Notes: generated from the sequence alone by a model not told the origin. A DNA stretch of 64,000 nt from Sphingobacterium sp. (GCA_022712315.1 JALAGS010000069.1:1-64000); one strand, 5' to 3'; positions 9,488-19,598 are shown, counted from the first letter of the stretch. Made by a program: numbers and translations.

Positions 9488-10649
9488 GAAAGTTATTATT
9501 ATCGGTGCTGGTATTGCTGGGCCAATACTGGCATTGCAGCTCAGAAAAATCGGTGCTGACGCTGAAATTTTTGAATCCCGAATGGACGACAATAGGCAGG
9601 AGGGAGCCTTTTTGGGGCTTAGCCCGAATGGATTGAATGTATTGAAGGAATTTGTGGATTTAAATGCATTAGAAGAGGATTATACAAGTGCTTCAATGAC
9701 TTTTTTCAATGCGCGGGGGAAACAGATCGCCAAGCTGGATACCCAATATCAGCTGCAAAAATATACGGTTGCAACCCTTCAAGTAAGACGGGCAAACCTG
9801 AATAGGCATATTCGGGAAGCGGCGGCAGAAGCTGGTATAAAGATAAGATATGGTAAAACGTTCGTCAGTTTTCAGGAAGCAGAAGATGGTGTAACCGCCT
9901 ATTTTGCCGACGGAACTTCGGCTTCCGGAGACCTGATGATTGCCTGTGACGGCATGTTTTCAACTGTCAGAAATCGTTTATTTCCAGATTTATCTGTACT
10001 TCGATATAGCAAGCTGATCTCGACCGGTGGTTATGCCCGGCTGCCAGAGCTCGTTAAGCCATCGGAATCCATACAGATGACCTTTGCTGAACGTGGTTTT
10101 TTTGCCTATTCGGTTTCCGATAAAGGTGAAGTATGGTGGTTCAATAATTATTTTAGAGCGCAGGAACCGAGCCCAACGGAAATTAGGAAAACGCTGAAAG
10201 GCGAAATTCAGCAGCAGCTGCTCGACATTCATAAAAATGACGATCCATTGTTTTCCAAAATTATAACCAACAGCCACGAGATCATAGCCTATCCGGTTTA
10301 TGATTTGCCTAGGCTGCCTAAATGGTATAAGGGACGCGTTTGTCTTATTGGGGATGCAGCACATGGTATCTCGCCTCATATCGGACAGGGAGCTGCACTT
10401 GCCCTAGAAGATACATTGGTACTCGCGGAGCTCCTAAAAAAGTACGAGGAATACCAAAAAGCTTTTGAACTTTTTCAGTCTCTACGCCAGCCCCGAGTCG
10501 AAAAAATCATTAAAAGCGCCCGAAAAGTAGGCGATACTAAGACGAAAACAAATCCAATAACGGCCTGGTTTCGCGATCGCCTGCTTCCTTACTTTATCGA
10601 CAAACAAGTTCAACAGCTGGATTGGATCTATGGCTGGGTTTATCCCTAG
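9480..10649 (+). CDS. FAD-dependent monooxygenase (PHBH-like, class A)
   Basis: A 389-residue flavoprotein of the p-hydroxybenzoate hydroxylase fold. It has the three class signatures: the Rossmann FAD motif GAGIAG (residues 9-14) followed by the acidic end of beta-2 at E32; the DG motif (D157-G158, ACDGMFSTVRN); and the GD motif (G291-D292, LIGDAAHGISPHIGQG), which binds the FAD ribityl chain. It has no signal peptide and would be cytoplasmic, using NAD(P)H and O2 to hydroxylate a small aromatic or polyketide-like molecule. Relatives include antibiotic-inactivating monooxygenases, but the substrate cannot be read from the sequence. It overlaps the preceding membrane protein gene and is convergent with the GH2 gene. 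Confidence 0.9.
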   Translation: MNKKVIIIGAGIAGPILALQLRKIGADAEIFESRMDDNRQEGAFLGLSPNGLNVLKEFVDLNALEEDYTSASMTFFNARGKQIAKLDTQYQLQKYTVATLQVRRANLNRHIREAAAEAGIKIRYGKTFVSFQEAEDGVTAYFADGTSASGDLMIACDGMFSTVRNRLFPDLSVLRYSKLISTGGYARLPELVKPSESIQMTFAERGFFAYSVSDKGEVWWFNNYFRAQEPSPTEIRKTLKGEIQQQLLDIHKNDDPLFSKIITNSHEIIAYPVYDLPRLPKWYKGRVCLIGDAAHGISPHIGQGAALALEDTLVLAELLKKYEEYQKAFELFQSLRQPRVEKIIKSARKVGDTKTKTNPITAWFRDRLLPYFIDKQVQQLDWIYGWVYP

Positions 10650-10674
10650 CATTGTGTATTTATTTTTGATCGAT

Positions 10675-12459
10675 TTAATTGTTTTTGAAATAATCAGCAA
10701 CAAGATACCAGACCTTCTTTTTTTCGCCCCTATCGGAGAGTAATCCCTTTCTGTTCCAGCCTTTTTGATAAGTTGGGTGCGCTCTTCCTGGAGAACGAAA
10801 GTCAACCAGGAGCCAGGGTGTTACGCCTCTTAAGAACGATATATTCTTGAACATGTTAAATTGGCGCTTATAAATATCCACCAGATAATCTTCACTCCAG
10901 CTACTCGCCCGTTTTGGATCTATGTTGTTTCCAAAGACGGCCTCACCACCGAATTCTGAAAATATAAGTGGTTTGTGGAATTTGGATATCCATTCGACTT
11001 CTTTATCGGCATCAGGCCATGTCTTGTACCAGCCAAGGTACTGGTTGATGGCCATAATATCCATCACGCGGTTAACCTCATCCTCGATATAGGCCTTGTT
11101 GCCTTCAAAACGCATATTGTTAAATGCAGATGTCACAAGACGGGTATTGTCCAGCGATTTTGCGAGATGATAGAGTGCGATGAGCGAACTGTCTCTCGCC
11201 GGGGAGGAGTAGGTTTCGTTCGAAAGACTCCAGATAATGGTGGCCGCCCGATTTTTATCGCGGGCAATCAGCTCACGAAGCATTAAATTCATTTTTTTCT
11301 TCATGCCCGGATCTGCGAAATTGATCCCCTGGTAAATGGGCAGTTCCTCCCAGACCATCAGCCCCATTTGTTCGGCCATTTTTACCATTTTTTCATGATG
11401 AGGATAGTGTACCAGGCGCACATAATTGCAGCCCAATTCTTTCGCCCAATCCAAGAGCATTTGATAATCGCTTTCGCTATAGGCCCGGGATCTGCGCTGT
11501 GGTACTTCTTCGTGGATATTAATTCCTTTTAGAAACATAGATTTGCCGTTCAATAAAATATTTGTCCCGTCAACTTTGATTGTTCGAAAACCGATTTGCT
11601 CCTGAATGTGATCAGTCTCGGTCGAGACCTGCACTTCATATAATTTCGGAGCTGCCGGTGTCCACAAAGTCTTCTTCCGGAACGGAATTTTAAGTTTGGC
11701 TTTTCCACTGCTATCTGTTCTGGTTTTATAGGTGAAGTTCAATTCGGGAATATTTATCGCGATGGCTTGTTCTTTTTTAGGTCCATCAAGTGTTACGTAT
11801 CCCTCGATGCTATTTTCATCCTGCTGCGCCAGTTGAATAAAGTAATCTTTGATATAGGTCGTGGGCGTCTGTATAAGGTCGACGTCCCGGGTAATCCCAC
11901 CATAATTGAACCAGTCAAAACCAAGACCGGGTATACCATCTTGAATACGTTGATTATTGGCTTTCACGATCACGTTGTTATTGCCGATCCTCAGATGATC
12001 GGTGACTTCAAATTGGAATGGTGTAAAACCACCTTCATGTTCTCCGATCTTGACCCCGTTCAGATAAACTTCGGCTTTATAGTTTACGGCAGCAAAGTGG
12101 ATGAAGGACCGTTTATTCTCAGTTGCTTGTATTTTAAAAGTACGTTTGTACCAGACGCTACTTTCATAATAGTAGAGCTCGGGAAGTTGTGAGTTGAAAT
12201 CCCCGGGTACATACAGCTGTGGGCCACCCTCAAATGAGGATTCGACAAAGTCTGTATTGCCCAATGGTTTCCGGTCTTTATAATAGGCAGCCCAATCACC
12301 GGACCCTGCATCAAAGGGGTCGATAATGGTTTCCCATAAGCCATTTAGGCTGGTCCTTTCCCGACCATCGATATGGATCATTGCTGATTGTCCAAACAAC
12401 AGGAAGGGAAATAGGTGGCATAAGGCTAAAATAATTTTCAGTTTGAGAGTTGTTTTCAT
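10675..12459 (-). CDS. GH2 beta-glycosidase (beta-galactosidase/glucuronidase type)
   Basis: A 594-residue exported GH2 enzyme, short for the family because it has only the three core domains. The signal peptide (1-23) is followed by a sugar-binding jelly roll (about 30-195), an immunoglobulin-like domain (about 197-295) and the catalytic TIM barrel (about 297-594). The acid/base is E415 in WSLSNE and the nucleophile E502 in IFSEFGGEA. In this PUL it most plausibly removes terminal beta-galactosyl (or related) side-chain residues from oligosaccharides in the periplasm. It is the last gene of the ten-gene minus-strand series, 65 bases after the GH29 gene. Beta-glucuronidase activity cannot be excluded. 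Confidence 0.9.
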   Translation of the reverse strand: MKTTLKLKIILALCHLFPFLLFGQSAMIHIDGRERTSLNGLWETIIDPFDAGSGDWAAYYKDRKPLGNTDFVESSFEGGPQLYVPGDFNSQLPELYYYESSVWYKRTFKIQATENKRSFIHFAAVNYKAEVYLNGVKIGEHEGGFTPFQFEVTDHLRIGNNNVIVKANNQRIQDGIPGLGFDWFNYGGITRDVDLIQTPTTYIKDYFIQLAQQDENSIEGYVTLDGPKKEQAIAINIPELNFTYKTRTDSSGKAKLKIPFRKKTLWTPAAPKLYEVQVSTETDHIQEQIGFRTIKVDGTNILLNGKSMFLKGINIHEEVPQRRSRAYSESDYQMLLDWAKELGCNYVRLVHYPHHEKMVKMAEQMGLMVWEELPIYQGINFADPGMKKKMNLMLRELIARDKNRAATIIWSLSNETYSSPARDSSLIALYHLAKSLDNTRLVTSAFNNMRFEGNKAYIEDEVNRVMDIMAINQYLGWYKTWPDADKEVEWISKFHKPLIFSEFGGEAVFGNNIDPKRASSWSEDYLVDIYKRQFNMFKNISFLRGVTPWLLVDFRSPGRAHPTYQKGWNRKGLLSDRGEKKKVWYLVADYFKNN

Positions 12460-12524
12460 TTGCTAATGAGGTGAGTGGTATTTGGCAAAAGAACCGTTGT
12501 TAATCTTGTTATGAAAATAATAAT

Positions 12525-14159
12525 TTAATTAATTTTTAGAACTAGTGAAATTTGATTGGGCTTTTCTGAGGGTAGGATAACAGCGAGTGCTTCATCATTT
12601 TGTTTAAAAACCAGCTTTTTCTTGTGCCCCAATAGCGATACAGTTTTAACGTTGGGGGAAACTGTTTTACTTTTCTTTCCGAATGATTTGATCAAAACCC
12701 TTCCATCACTTGGCCATTCCAGTATATGGGCATAGATAGCATCTCCTTTTTGTACAAAACGGATATCAGCTGCAGTATAAGTATTTTCTTTGTCTTCATT
12801 GAAACCAGCCGCATTCAATGGCCTGTTTTCATCTGTACTAGGTCCCTCACCGTATATTTTCCATGGACGGGTATCAAAAATACCAGCTTTATTGACTTGC
12901 ATCCAATCGCCTATTTCATGGAGAATTTGCTCTTCCTTTTCGTCTATGCTGCCATCCCCCTTGATGGGAACGTTAAGCAAGAGGTTACCATTTTTACTGA
13001 CAATATCGATAAGCATATGGATAACTTTTTTGCTGGATTTGTAGTTGTTGTTTTCATAGTCGGCTTTGTTGTAATGCCAGCTTCCCAGGCAAGTGCATGT
13101 TTGCCAGGCTTTCTCCTGCACCTGATCTGGCACCCCACGCTCGACATCCCATACCAGACAATCTTTTTGCTGTTCGGATAAAATTTTTCCGAATAGCACG
13201 GCATCGACCTTTCCTTTGTTTTTCTTGGCATTACTGTTGTAAAAATGGGCGGCAATATCGAGTCCGACGGTACTGATAGGCCAGAGGGGAAGTGTGGTAT
13301 CATCAAAATAGAGCAGATCAGGCTGGTAGCTGTCGACCATATCGATTGTGCGTTGATAAAAATTATCGATATATTCCTGCGTGGGTTTGGAGGCTCCATT
13401 ATGCCAATCCCACTGCGCCCACAAGGATTTTACGTCTTCGCTTCCCTTACTGAGGGGATGGTTTTGCCGATAGAGTTCCTGGGGATCATAGCCTTCCCAC
13501 CATTTGCCTTTTCCCTCAGCTTTCGTGACGTTTCCATCATAAGGGACTCCTTTTAATGGCCCAGATCGATCTGCTCTTTGGGCGGTTTCATACCATGTCC
13601 ATGCATGGGAGGCATGAATGCTCACGCCGAAAGGCAGCTTATTTTTTTTCGCTGCTTTCGCCCAGGTGGCCAGGATATCGCGCTTCGGCCCCATATTAAC
13701 TGAATTCCATTTTTGATATTTGCTATCCCATAAATCAAAATTGTCATGATGGTTGCCCATTGCAAAGAAGTATTGTGCGCCTACCTTTTTGTAGAGTGCG
13801 ACGAGCCGTTCGGGATCCCATTTTTCAGCTTTCCAGGTAGGAATGATATCCTTAAATCCCGCTACTGAAGGATGACCATAAGTTTTTACATGTGAATTAT
13901 ATTGTTCGCTGCCTTCGTCGTACATGCCGCGGGCATACCAGTCTCCCTGCTCTGGTTGACATTGAGGCCCCCAATGTGCCCAGATGCCAAATTTGGCATT
14001 GCGAAACCATTCCGGTGCTTCATATTGTGCCAAGGATTCCCAGTTCGGCTGAAATTTATCAGGCAGGTCTACCTGTTTTTTTTGTTGGGCTGGAGCGTTT
14101 AATGTCGTTCCGAAAAAAGTAAATACTAATAATGTCTTAAAAAAGTGTTTTTTAATCAT
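12525..14159 (-). CDS. GH29 alpha-L-fucosidase
   Basis: A 544-residue exported fucosidase with a signal peptide (1-25, ending APAQ). The N-terminal barrel carries the family signature KFGIWAHWGPQCQPE (residues 56-70), NHHDNFDLWDS (136-146) and the nucleophile region LLYFDDT with D286 as the likely catalytic aspartate. A beta-sandwich domain follows from about residue 430. GH29 enzymes release alpha-L-fucose with retention. Fucose caps the galactosyl side chains of xyloglucan, which fits the neighbouring GH2, GH42 and GH97 genes. A clear paralogue is encoded at 39869-41503. It lies 62 bases downstream of GH97 on the same strand. Confidence 0.92.
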   Translation of the reverse strand: MIKKHFFKTLLVFTFFGTTLNAPAQQKKQVDLPDKFQPNWESLAQYEAPEWFRNAKFGIWAHWGPQCQPEQGDWYARGMYDEGSEQYNSHVKTYGHPSVAGFKDIIPTWKAEKWDPERLVALYKKVGAQYFFAMGNHHDNFDLWDSKYQKWNSVNMGPKRDILATWAKAAKKNKLPFGVSIHASHAWTWYETAQRADRSGPLKGVPYDGNVTKAEGKGKWWEGYDPQELYRQNHPLSKGSEDVKSLWAQWDWHNGASKPTQEYIDNFYQRTIDMVDSYQPDLLYFDDTTLPLWPISTVGLDIAAHFYNSNAKKNKGKVDAVLFGKILSEQQKDCLVWDVERGVPDQVQEKAWQTCTCLGSWHYNKADYENNNYKSSKKVIHMLIDIVSKNGNLLLNVPIKGDGSIDEKEEQILHEIGDWMQVNKAGIFDTRPWKIYGEGPSTDENRPLNAAGFNEDKENTYTAADIRFVQKGDAIYAHILEWPSDGRVLIKSFGKKSKTVSPNVKTVSLLGHKKKLVFKQNDEALAVILPSEKPNQISLVLKIN

Positions 14160-14221
14160 GAGGTTTAGTTTTTATATTTTAAAATAGTATTTTTCTAAAA
14201 AGCAATAATTTGATTTGTATC

Positions 14222-16168
14222 TTATTGTGGTCTAATTATCGCAGCATAGCCACCACCGCTTACCATCTGTATTTTTATCACATTCCCAGCTTCAAATGAT
14301 ACATTTTTTTTCTCGAGTTTTGTGGGATTCGTTGCTGCGTCATTTGCATCCCGCCAGTATTCCAGTATATACCTTCCAGGGGGTAGAAAACTGGTTGGTA
14401 CTTTCACCTTGCGGGCTACATCGTTAGTCATGGCACCGATAAACCAGTTGGTTGCCGAACGTTTGGCCATTACAATAAATTCTCCAGGATACCCGTCAAC
14501 AAAATGTATGTCATCCCATACGGTGGGGACGACCTGTAAAAAGTCGCTTCCAGGTTGGCCTAATACATGCTTCGGATGGTCGCAGAAGACGGTGAGGGGA
14601 CTTTCATAAATGACAAATTTAGCGAGCTCAGCGCAGCGGGTATTCATCATCAGGGTTGGCGATTGATTCTTAAACTGTGCCGGTGTCACATTAAGAAAAC
14701 CTCCTGGCGTATAATCCATTGGTCCGGCCAGCATGCGCGTGAACGGCAAGGTAACGTTATGTGCAGGCCTGATGCGATCAGAAAATTTGGCGTATTCTTC
14801 CCCTAGCACGCCTTCACGCGTCATCATATTGGGATAAGTACGTTCGATGCCATCAGGTTTGTACGCTCCGTGGAAATTGATCATCAAGCGATGCTCAGCG
14901 GCTTTCTTGATTACTTTGTGATACCAATTGACCATCTCTTGATCGTCGCGGTCCATAAAGTCTATTTTTACCCCAGCAATGCCCCAGCGTTCATATAGTT
15001 CAAAGGCCTTTTCGTAAGCGTTGTTGCGGTTGGCATCGGTGCTATAAAGCCAAAGCCAAAGACGTACATTTTTCTGCTTTGCGTAGTTTAATATTTCGGG
15101 CATATTGATTTGAGGAGCGGCTTTGGTGATATCGGCTTGTGCTTGGTTAAATGGGCCATACCATTGCCAGTCGATCAGCATATAAGGCCAACCTTGGGCA
15201 GAAGCAAAATCGATATATTCTTTGATAACCGCGTCTTCCATTTTTACCTCTCCACTCCACCAATGATCCCAAGCGCAAAGTCCCGGTTTGATCCAGCTGG
15301 GATCTTTAATCGCACAGGCAGGGTTGAGCGACTGAACGATTTCGGATTCGATGAACTTTCCGGGATTATCGCCTATCATCAGCACGCGCCAAGGGGTCTG
15401 TATTTTGTCGAAGAACCGGGCTTTGCTCCCGTTTTCTTTTTCCCCAGGTAAAGGGGAGAGCTTTGTGCTGAGCAATGCTTGTCCGTTAACATCAGATTCT
15501 CGGCCAATATAGAAGCCGGGATAGTTGGCGATGTGCGCTTCGGTTATGGCCAGATAGTTCTCTTTATCGACTTCGACCAATAAGGGAAGGCCAGCTAGGG
15601 TCTCCTTGTTGAATGCTGCCAATGGAACTTTATTAAATTCGCTTTCTTGGCTGGACGTATAGCGTGGTTTATAGCTTGCTGCCCAGGCTTGTGCTTGATC
15701 TGCAACAGAAAATCCGGTCATCTCCCGGCTAATAGTTCTATTGCCTATTTTGGAGCTACTGTATAATTGATAACGAAATGCGACACCTTGGTCATAGACC
15801 CGGAAGGAAAGATCCATTCGACGCTGCTCACCATCTTTTTCGACAAGGTTCAGCTGTATCTCGTTCCAATGCATGTCGATATGGCTGTGTTTGTTTTTCA
15901 CTACTGGCGTCCAGGAGTCTTGTTCTCTCGTTGTTTGAGGACTATTTAACAAGGTAAATCCTTTGTACATGGGGGGCTCATCCTGGAATTCAAAGCCGAG
16001 CGGTGATGGATTGATTATCGGTCTGTCTTTGTACGAGATGGTGTAGGAGAGTCTGTCTGTAAGGTCTATGTCCACACAGATTTTCCCATCTGGCGATTGT
16101 AGCATATAGGTCTGGGCCGAAAGTGTGGATGCTACGGTAAGAAATAAGAGAAGAATAAGTGCTCTCAT
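14222..16168 (-). CDS. GH97 alpha-glycosidase, probable retaining alpha-galactosidase
   Basis: A 648-residue exported enzyme with a cleavable signal (1-19, LSAQT). The N-terminal super-sandwich domain (about 20-280) precedes the catalytic barrel (about 285-555), and a C-terminal beta domain ends the protein. The motif GVKIDFMDRDDQ places D403 where clan GH-D retaining enzymes have their nucleophile (K-x-D). In inverting SusB-type GH97 enzymes this aspartate is replaced. That favours a retaining alpha-galactosidase over an alpha-glucosidase, though the subgroup call is inference. Other conserved segments are NFHGAYKPDG (431-440) and REGVLGEEY (451-459). It sits between GH42 and GH29 in the operon. 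Confidence 0.9.
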   Translation of the reverse strand: MRALILLLFLTVASTLSAQTYMLQSPDGKICVDIDLTDRLSYTISYKDRPIINPSPLGFEFQDEPPMYKGFTLLNSPQTTREQDSWTPVVKNKHSHIDMHWNEIQLNLVEKDGEQRRMDLSFRVYDQGVAFRYQLYSSSKIGNRTISREMTGFSVADQAQAWAASYKPRYTSSQESEFNKVPLAAFNKETLAGLPLLVEVDKENYLAITEAHIANYPGFYIGRESDVNGQALLSTKLSPLPGEKENGSKARFFDKIQTPWRVLMIGDNPGKFIESEIVQSLNPACAIKDPSWIKPGLCAWDHWWSGEVKMEDAVIKEYIDFASAQGWPYMLIDWQWYGPFNQAQADITKAAPQINMPEILNYAKQKNVRLWLWLYSTDANRNNAYEKAFELYERWGIAGVKIDFMDRDDQEMVNWYHKVIKKAAEHRLMINFHGAYKPDGIERTYPNMMTREGVLGEEYAKFSDRIRPAHNVTLPFTRMLAGPMDYTPGGFLNVTPAQFKNQSPTLMMNTRCAELAKFVIYESPLTVFCDHPKHVLGQPGSDFLQVVPTVWDDIHFVDGYPGEFIVMAKRSATNWFIGAMTNDVARKVKVPTSFLPPGRYILEYWRDANDAATNPTKLEKKNVSFEAGNVIKIQMVSGGGYAAIIRPQ

Positions 16169-16203
16169 AATAAAAATGCGTGTTTGAGTAATTAGCGTAT
16201 CGT

Positions 16204-18264
16204 TTAGTTTTGTTCAATAATAAGTACTTCCCATGGATTCAATAGAAGCGTCTGACCTGGTTTCGCCACCTTGCCAGAAATAAGTTCTTGGGCTGGAGGA
16301 CCTGTATAAGTTAGTTGTTGTGCTGCAGCGCTGTAATTGAATAGGTATTGAATAATCTTTCCCAATTTGTTTATTCCTGAACGTTGGATGATGGGGAAAC
16401 TGTAACTGTCTGTGGTGACAACTTTGGCTGCAAGTGCGGCTTTTTTGATAGTCGCATCGAGTAGCTCCTGAGAGGGATAGGTTCCGATATAAGTCAGTTT
16501 TCCCTTGCCGTAGGTATTTTCTGTGATCACGGGCCATTTGCCAAAGAAGGGGTGTTCGGCATAAGCTAAGGCTTTAGCCGTCTCGGGTATCAAAAATTCA
16601 TACCAGTCGCCAATTTGATTAGTATTCGTCAATTGAAAAGGATTATCTTTTAAGTGCATGTCGCCGATGGTAGAAAATTCCTGATAGTAGAATCCGCAGG
16701 CCTTTCGTAACGGCCCCGGTGCAGCAGTGGCCCTGACGGCTGAGTGCTCGTTGCAATAGCCGCTTTTGTGCATCATAACGACATGACCGCCTGCACTTAC
16801 GAACTTGTCAATGGCCTGCAGTAGCTCATCCGTAGCGACATAAAGTGGTGGGATAATCAACATGTCGTAGCCATTAAAATCGGTAATTTTATCGCAGGGG
16901 ATAATATCGGCTTCAATGTTCTGAAAGTAGAGCGCTTTATGGACCATGTCGATGGGATAATTATTTTTATAGGTGTATGGCATAAAATTCAGCGCATGGT
17001 AAGAATCGTGGCTATATAAGATGGCGGTCTTATTTTTCTTTTTTAAATCAATAAGGTGATCGCCGATTCGGGCAAGTTCTTGTGCAGTGGTTTTAACTTC
17101 ATCGTATATTCGATTTGGCTGGAGATCGTGTCCTAATACCCCCCGCCAATAGCTCTCCTGACCATAATGTAAAGTCGACCAATGCCAATATTCGACCATA
17201 TTGGCACCGGCGGCGTAATGGGCATAAACGTTTTGCCGTAGCTGTCTATCGTAGGGCGGGTATTGCGTGCGTGCATCCCAGCCTATACCTTGGGCATTGG
17301 TTTCCATAACGATATAATTATTTCTGGCGACAGTACGAACAAAATCCCCGGCATAAGCAATACGCTGGCCGTCCTGTTTATCCTGTACGTCATGGTAGAT
17401 ATTAATGGCAGGATATTGCATCTGACGAAAACTCTCTACCTGATCAATATTGTGGAAATCAGGCATGAAGCAGTGTGTTACAAATTGGTCATTACGTTTA
17501 TATTCATTGACAATGTCGCATTGCCAATTAAGAAAGTCGGCGACTTGTTTTCGGTTGTAGCGCTCCCATTCGTTTTTATAAGAGGGGTTGGTCACGCCGT
17601 CCCGGGTATAGAATTCTTCCCAGGTCCGGATATTCATGCCCCAGTAGTTCATGCCCCAGGCTTTATTGAGTAAATCTAGGTCGTTGTTAAAACGGCCCTT
17701 GATGTAATTGCGGAATCCGATAAAATAGTCCCTGTTGTTTACGCCGCGTGCTTCTGTCTCATTGTCTACCTGATAGCCAATGATTCCGGGATGCTTGGCA
17801 TACCGTTCCATTAGCTTGCGGATGATACGCTCACTGTAATACTTAAATGTAGGGTTGGTAAAGTCTATATTCTGTCTGATGCCATAATAAGCTTTGTTGC
17901 CGCGCTGGTATTCGGCCAGTATCTCGGGATGCTTGTGGGCTAACCAGGCTGGGATGGAATATGTTGGTGTCCCCAGGATGATGCGGATACCGGCCTGATG
18001 CATCTTGTCCATAATGCGGTCCATCCATTCAAATTCAAATACGCCTTCTTGCGGTTCAAAGAGGCCCCAGGCAGATTCGCCGATCCGTATCACGTTAAGC
18101 CCGGCATCTTTCATCAGGCGGATATCCTCATCCAGACGCTCAGTGGGCATATATTCGTGATAATAGGCGGCGCCATAGAGCGGTTTATCAAATTTGTATT
18201 GTCCTTCCAGTGATCGGACGTCCAGTAGTAATAAGCAGAGCAGAAAAATATTTTTTGGTTTCAT
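16204..18264 (-). CDS. Exported GH42 beta-galactosidase
   Basis: A 686-residue GH42 enzyme when started at the MKPKNIF methionine (position 18264), which gives a signal peptide ending near EGQ. An upstream in-frame ATG at 18327 adds 21 polar residues that would bury the signal, so it was rejected. The TIM barrel shows the acid/base E169 in IGYQVDNE and the nucleophile E321 in YIVMETNAQG. A trimerisation-type domain follows (about 415-620), with a small C-terminal beta domain. Most GH42 enzymes are cytoplasmic, so the signal peptide is a Bacteroidota feature. It would release beta-linked galactose from side chains. A small stem-loop precedes the gene. Confidence 0.9.
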   Translation of the reverse strand: MKPKNIFLLCLLLLDVRSLEGQYKFDKPLYGAAYYHEYMPTERLDEDIRLMKDAGLNVIRIGESAWGLFEPQEGVFEFEWMDRIMDKMHQAGIRIILGTPTYSIPAWLAHKHPEILAEYQRGNKAYYGIRQNIDFTNPTFKYYSERIIRKLMERYAKHPGIIGYQVDNETEARGVNNRDYFIGFRNYIKGRFNNDLDLLNKAWGMNYWGMNIRTWEEFYTRDGVTNPSYKNEWERYNRKQVADFLNWQCDIVNEYKRNDQFVTHCFMPDFHNIDQVESFRQMQYPAINIYHDVQDKQDGQRIAYAGDFVRTVARNNYIVMETNAQGIGWDARTQYPPYDRQLRQNVYAHYAAGANMVEYWHWSTLHYGQESYWRGVLGHDLQPNRIYDEVKTTAQELARIGDHLIDLKKKNKTAILYSHDSYHALNFMPYTYKNNYPIDMVHKALYFQNIEADIIPCDKITDFNGYDMLIIPPLYVATDELLQAIDKFVSAGGHVVMMHKSGYCNEHSAVRATAAPGPLRKACGFYYQEFSTIGDMHLKDNPFQLTNTNQIGDWYEFLIPETAKALAYAEHPFFGKWPVITENTYGKGKLTYIGTYPSQELLDATIKKAALAAKVVTTDSYSFPIIQRSGINKLGKIIQYLFNYSAAAQQLTYTGPPAQELISGKVAKPGQTLLLNPWEVLIIEQN

Positions 18265-18295
18265 GGTTTTTTGGTACCTGGTTATAGTAAGAGAT

Positions 18296-18318
18296 AGAGA
18301 CGCACATGGTACGTCTCT
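18296..18318 (-). other. Intercistronic stem-loop between GH5 and GH42
   Basis: AGAGACG (18296-18302) pairs exactly with CGTCTCT (18312-18318) around a 9-base loop, inside the 113-base gap between the GH5 and GH42 genes. No T-run follows in the direction of transcription, so it may be an mRNA processing or stability element rather than a terminator. Confidence 0.35.
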
Positions 18319-18377
18319 CTGGGGCATGTAGTCAAAAGCTTGTTTTATACGGCTTCCATTAATTGCATAGAGCTATA

Positions 18378-19598
18378 TTACTTTTGACTGCGTGGATATT
18401 TAGCAGGTATTGCCATTGTTTGCTCCAAAAACAACGGGTCTTTGAATGTACTGCTTGTCCGGTCGTATTGCCCACCTCCCTGAACGTCCCAAAGCATGGG
18501 ACACATGCCACGTGAATAAATGGCTTCGGTGACCGATACATTAAATAGCCTGACCACTTCCTGTGTTCTATTCTTTGAGGAACAGGCATATTCACCAACA
18601 ACGACAGGTATCCCTTTGTCAACGCAATTTTTCTTGAGCAAATCCATATTGTCGTTGAGTTCTTTGAATTCTTCTGCTGTACCCCAGGAAGGTACACCGA
18701 CACCCCATCCGGCGTCTTCACCATTGCCCAAGATGGCAAACAAAGGCGGTGTGTAATAATGCACGGTCAAGGCTAGATGTTTTACCGGATCGTTCGGAAT
18801 TTTGGTGAGTGGATCGAAAGCATACTCCAGGCCCGTGTTGTAAATTTCCACTAAAAGGTGGCGCTTGGCATTGTTGCCACCCGATCGCCGGACGATATCG
18901 ACAAAAAGCTGGTTCAGCTCGTTTACATAGCCGAATGCTTTTGCTTTTTCGGTCGGTCCACCTTTCCAGGGTGTCCATATTTCATCATAGCCAATTTCAT
19001 TCATGGGTTCAAATATCAAGTGATCTCCATATTTCTCGAAGCGGGTACAGAGCTGCTCCCAGATGGAAGTGAACTTTTTCTTTGCTTCATTGTCGGTGGG
19101 GACCTTTTTGACCCATTCATTCTCATGATGCACATTTATAATGGCGACCATGCCGCAATCGAGCGTCCAGTTCAGGATCTCTTCGACTCTATTGAGCAGA
19201 TCCGGATGAATCCGGTAATTTTCTGCATTGATCATCATATTGCTCCAGGTGACAGGAATGCGCAGTGATGAATAGCCGGCTTTGGCATAACCTTCGATCA
19301 TTTCTTTTGTAATGAGGGGGCTGCCCCATGCAGTTTCGTAATTGGTGATACTACTAGGGTTGATCCAGTCACCCGTTGCATCCAGCGCATTGCCAAGGTT
19401 AATTCCTAAACCCATTTCAGCAACCAATTGGTTAGTGCTAAAGTTGTCGCGGACCAGGAATTTGCTATACGAAGCCTTGGGTTCTTCTTTCGTCTCGGGT
19501 TTGCTGAGTTCTGTATTGGCCTTCATTTCTTTTGTGGAGCATGCCGGGAGTACCAACAGCATCAGGAGGTAACTTACTAGTGTTTTCATTGTTCTCAT
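18378..19598 (-). CDS. GH5 endo-beta-1,4-glucanase lipoprotein (GH5_4-like)
   Basis: A 406-residue lipoprotein endo-glycanase. The lipobox LPAC places the lipidated cysteine at C20; translation may start at M1 or M4. The catalytic barrel (about 55-395) has the GH5_4-like opening GINLGNALDA, the conserved NVHHE (155-159), the acid/base E201 in FEPMNE and the nucleophile E336 in VVVGEYACS. GH5_4 includes the surface endo-xyloglucanases that start hydrolysis in xyloglucan PULs. A short Lys/Glu-rich linker (22-48) after the lipid anchor fits display on the outer membrane surface. It would cut the backbone for import by the SusC/SusD pair of the same operon. The subfamily call is from motif resemblance only. 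Confidence 0.9.
   Translation of the reverse strand: MRTMKTLVSYLLMLLVLPACSTKEMKANTELSKPETKEEPKASYSKFLVRDNFSTNQLVAEMGLGINLGNALDATGDWINPSSITNYETAWGSPLITKEMIEGYAKAGYSSLRIPVTWSNMMINAENYRIHPDLLNRVEEILNWTLDCGMVAIINVHHENEWVKKVPTDNEAKKKFTSIWEQLCTRFEKYGDHLIFEPMNEIGYDEIWTPWKGGPTEKAKAFGYVNELNQLFVDIVRRSGGNNAKRHLLVEIYNTGLEYAFDPLTKIPNDPVKHLALTVHYYTPPLFAILGNGEDAGWGVGVPSWGTAEEFKELNDNMDLLKKNCVDKGIPVVVGEYACSSKNRTQEVVRLFNVSVTEAIYSRGMCPMLWDVQGGGQYDRTSSTFKDPLFLEQTMAIPAKYPRSQK

Noticed and set aside
18265..18327. Upstream start for the GH42 gene at 18327
   Set aside because: The extra residues are polar and precede a normal signal peptide; they also cross an intercistronic stem-loop.
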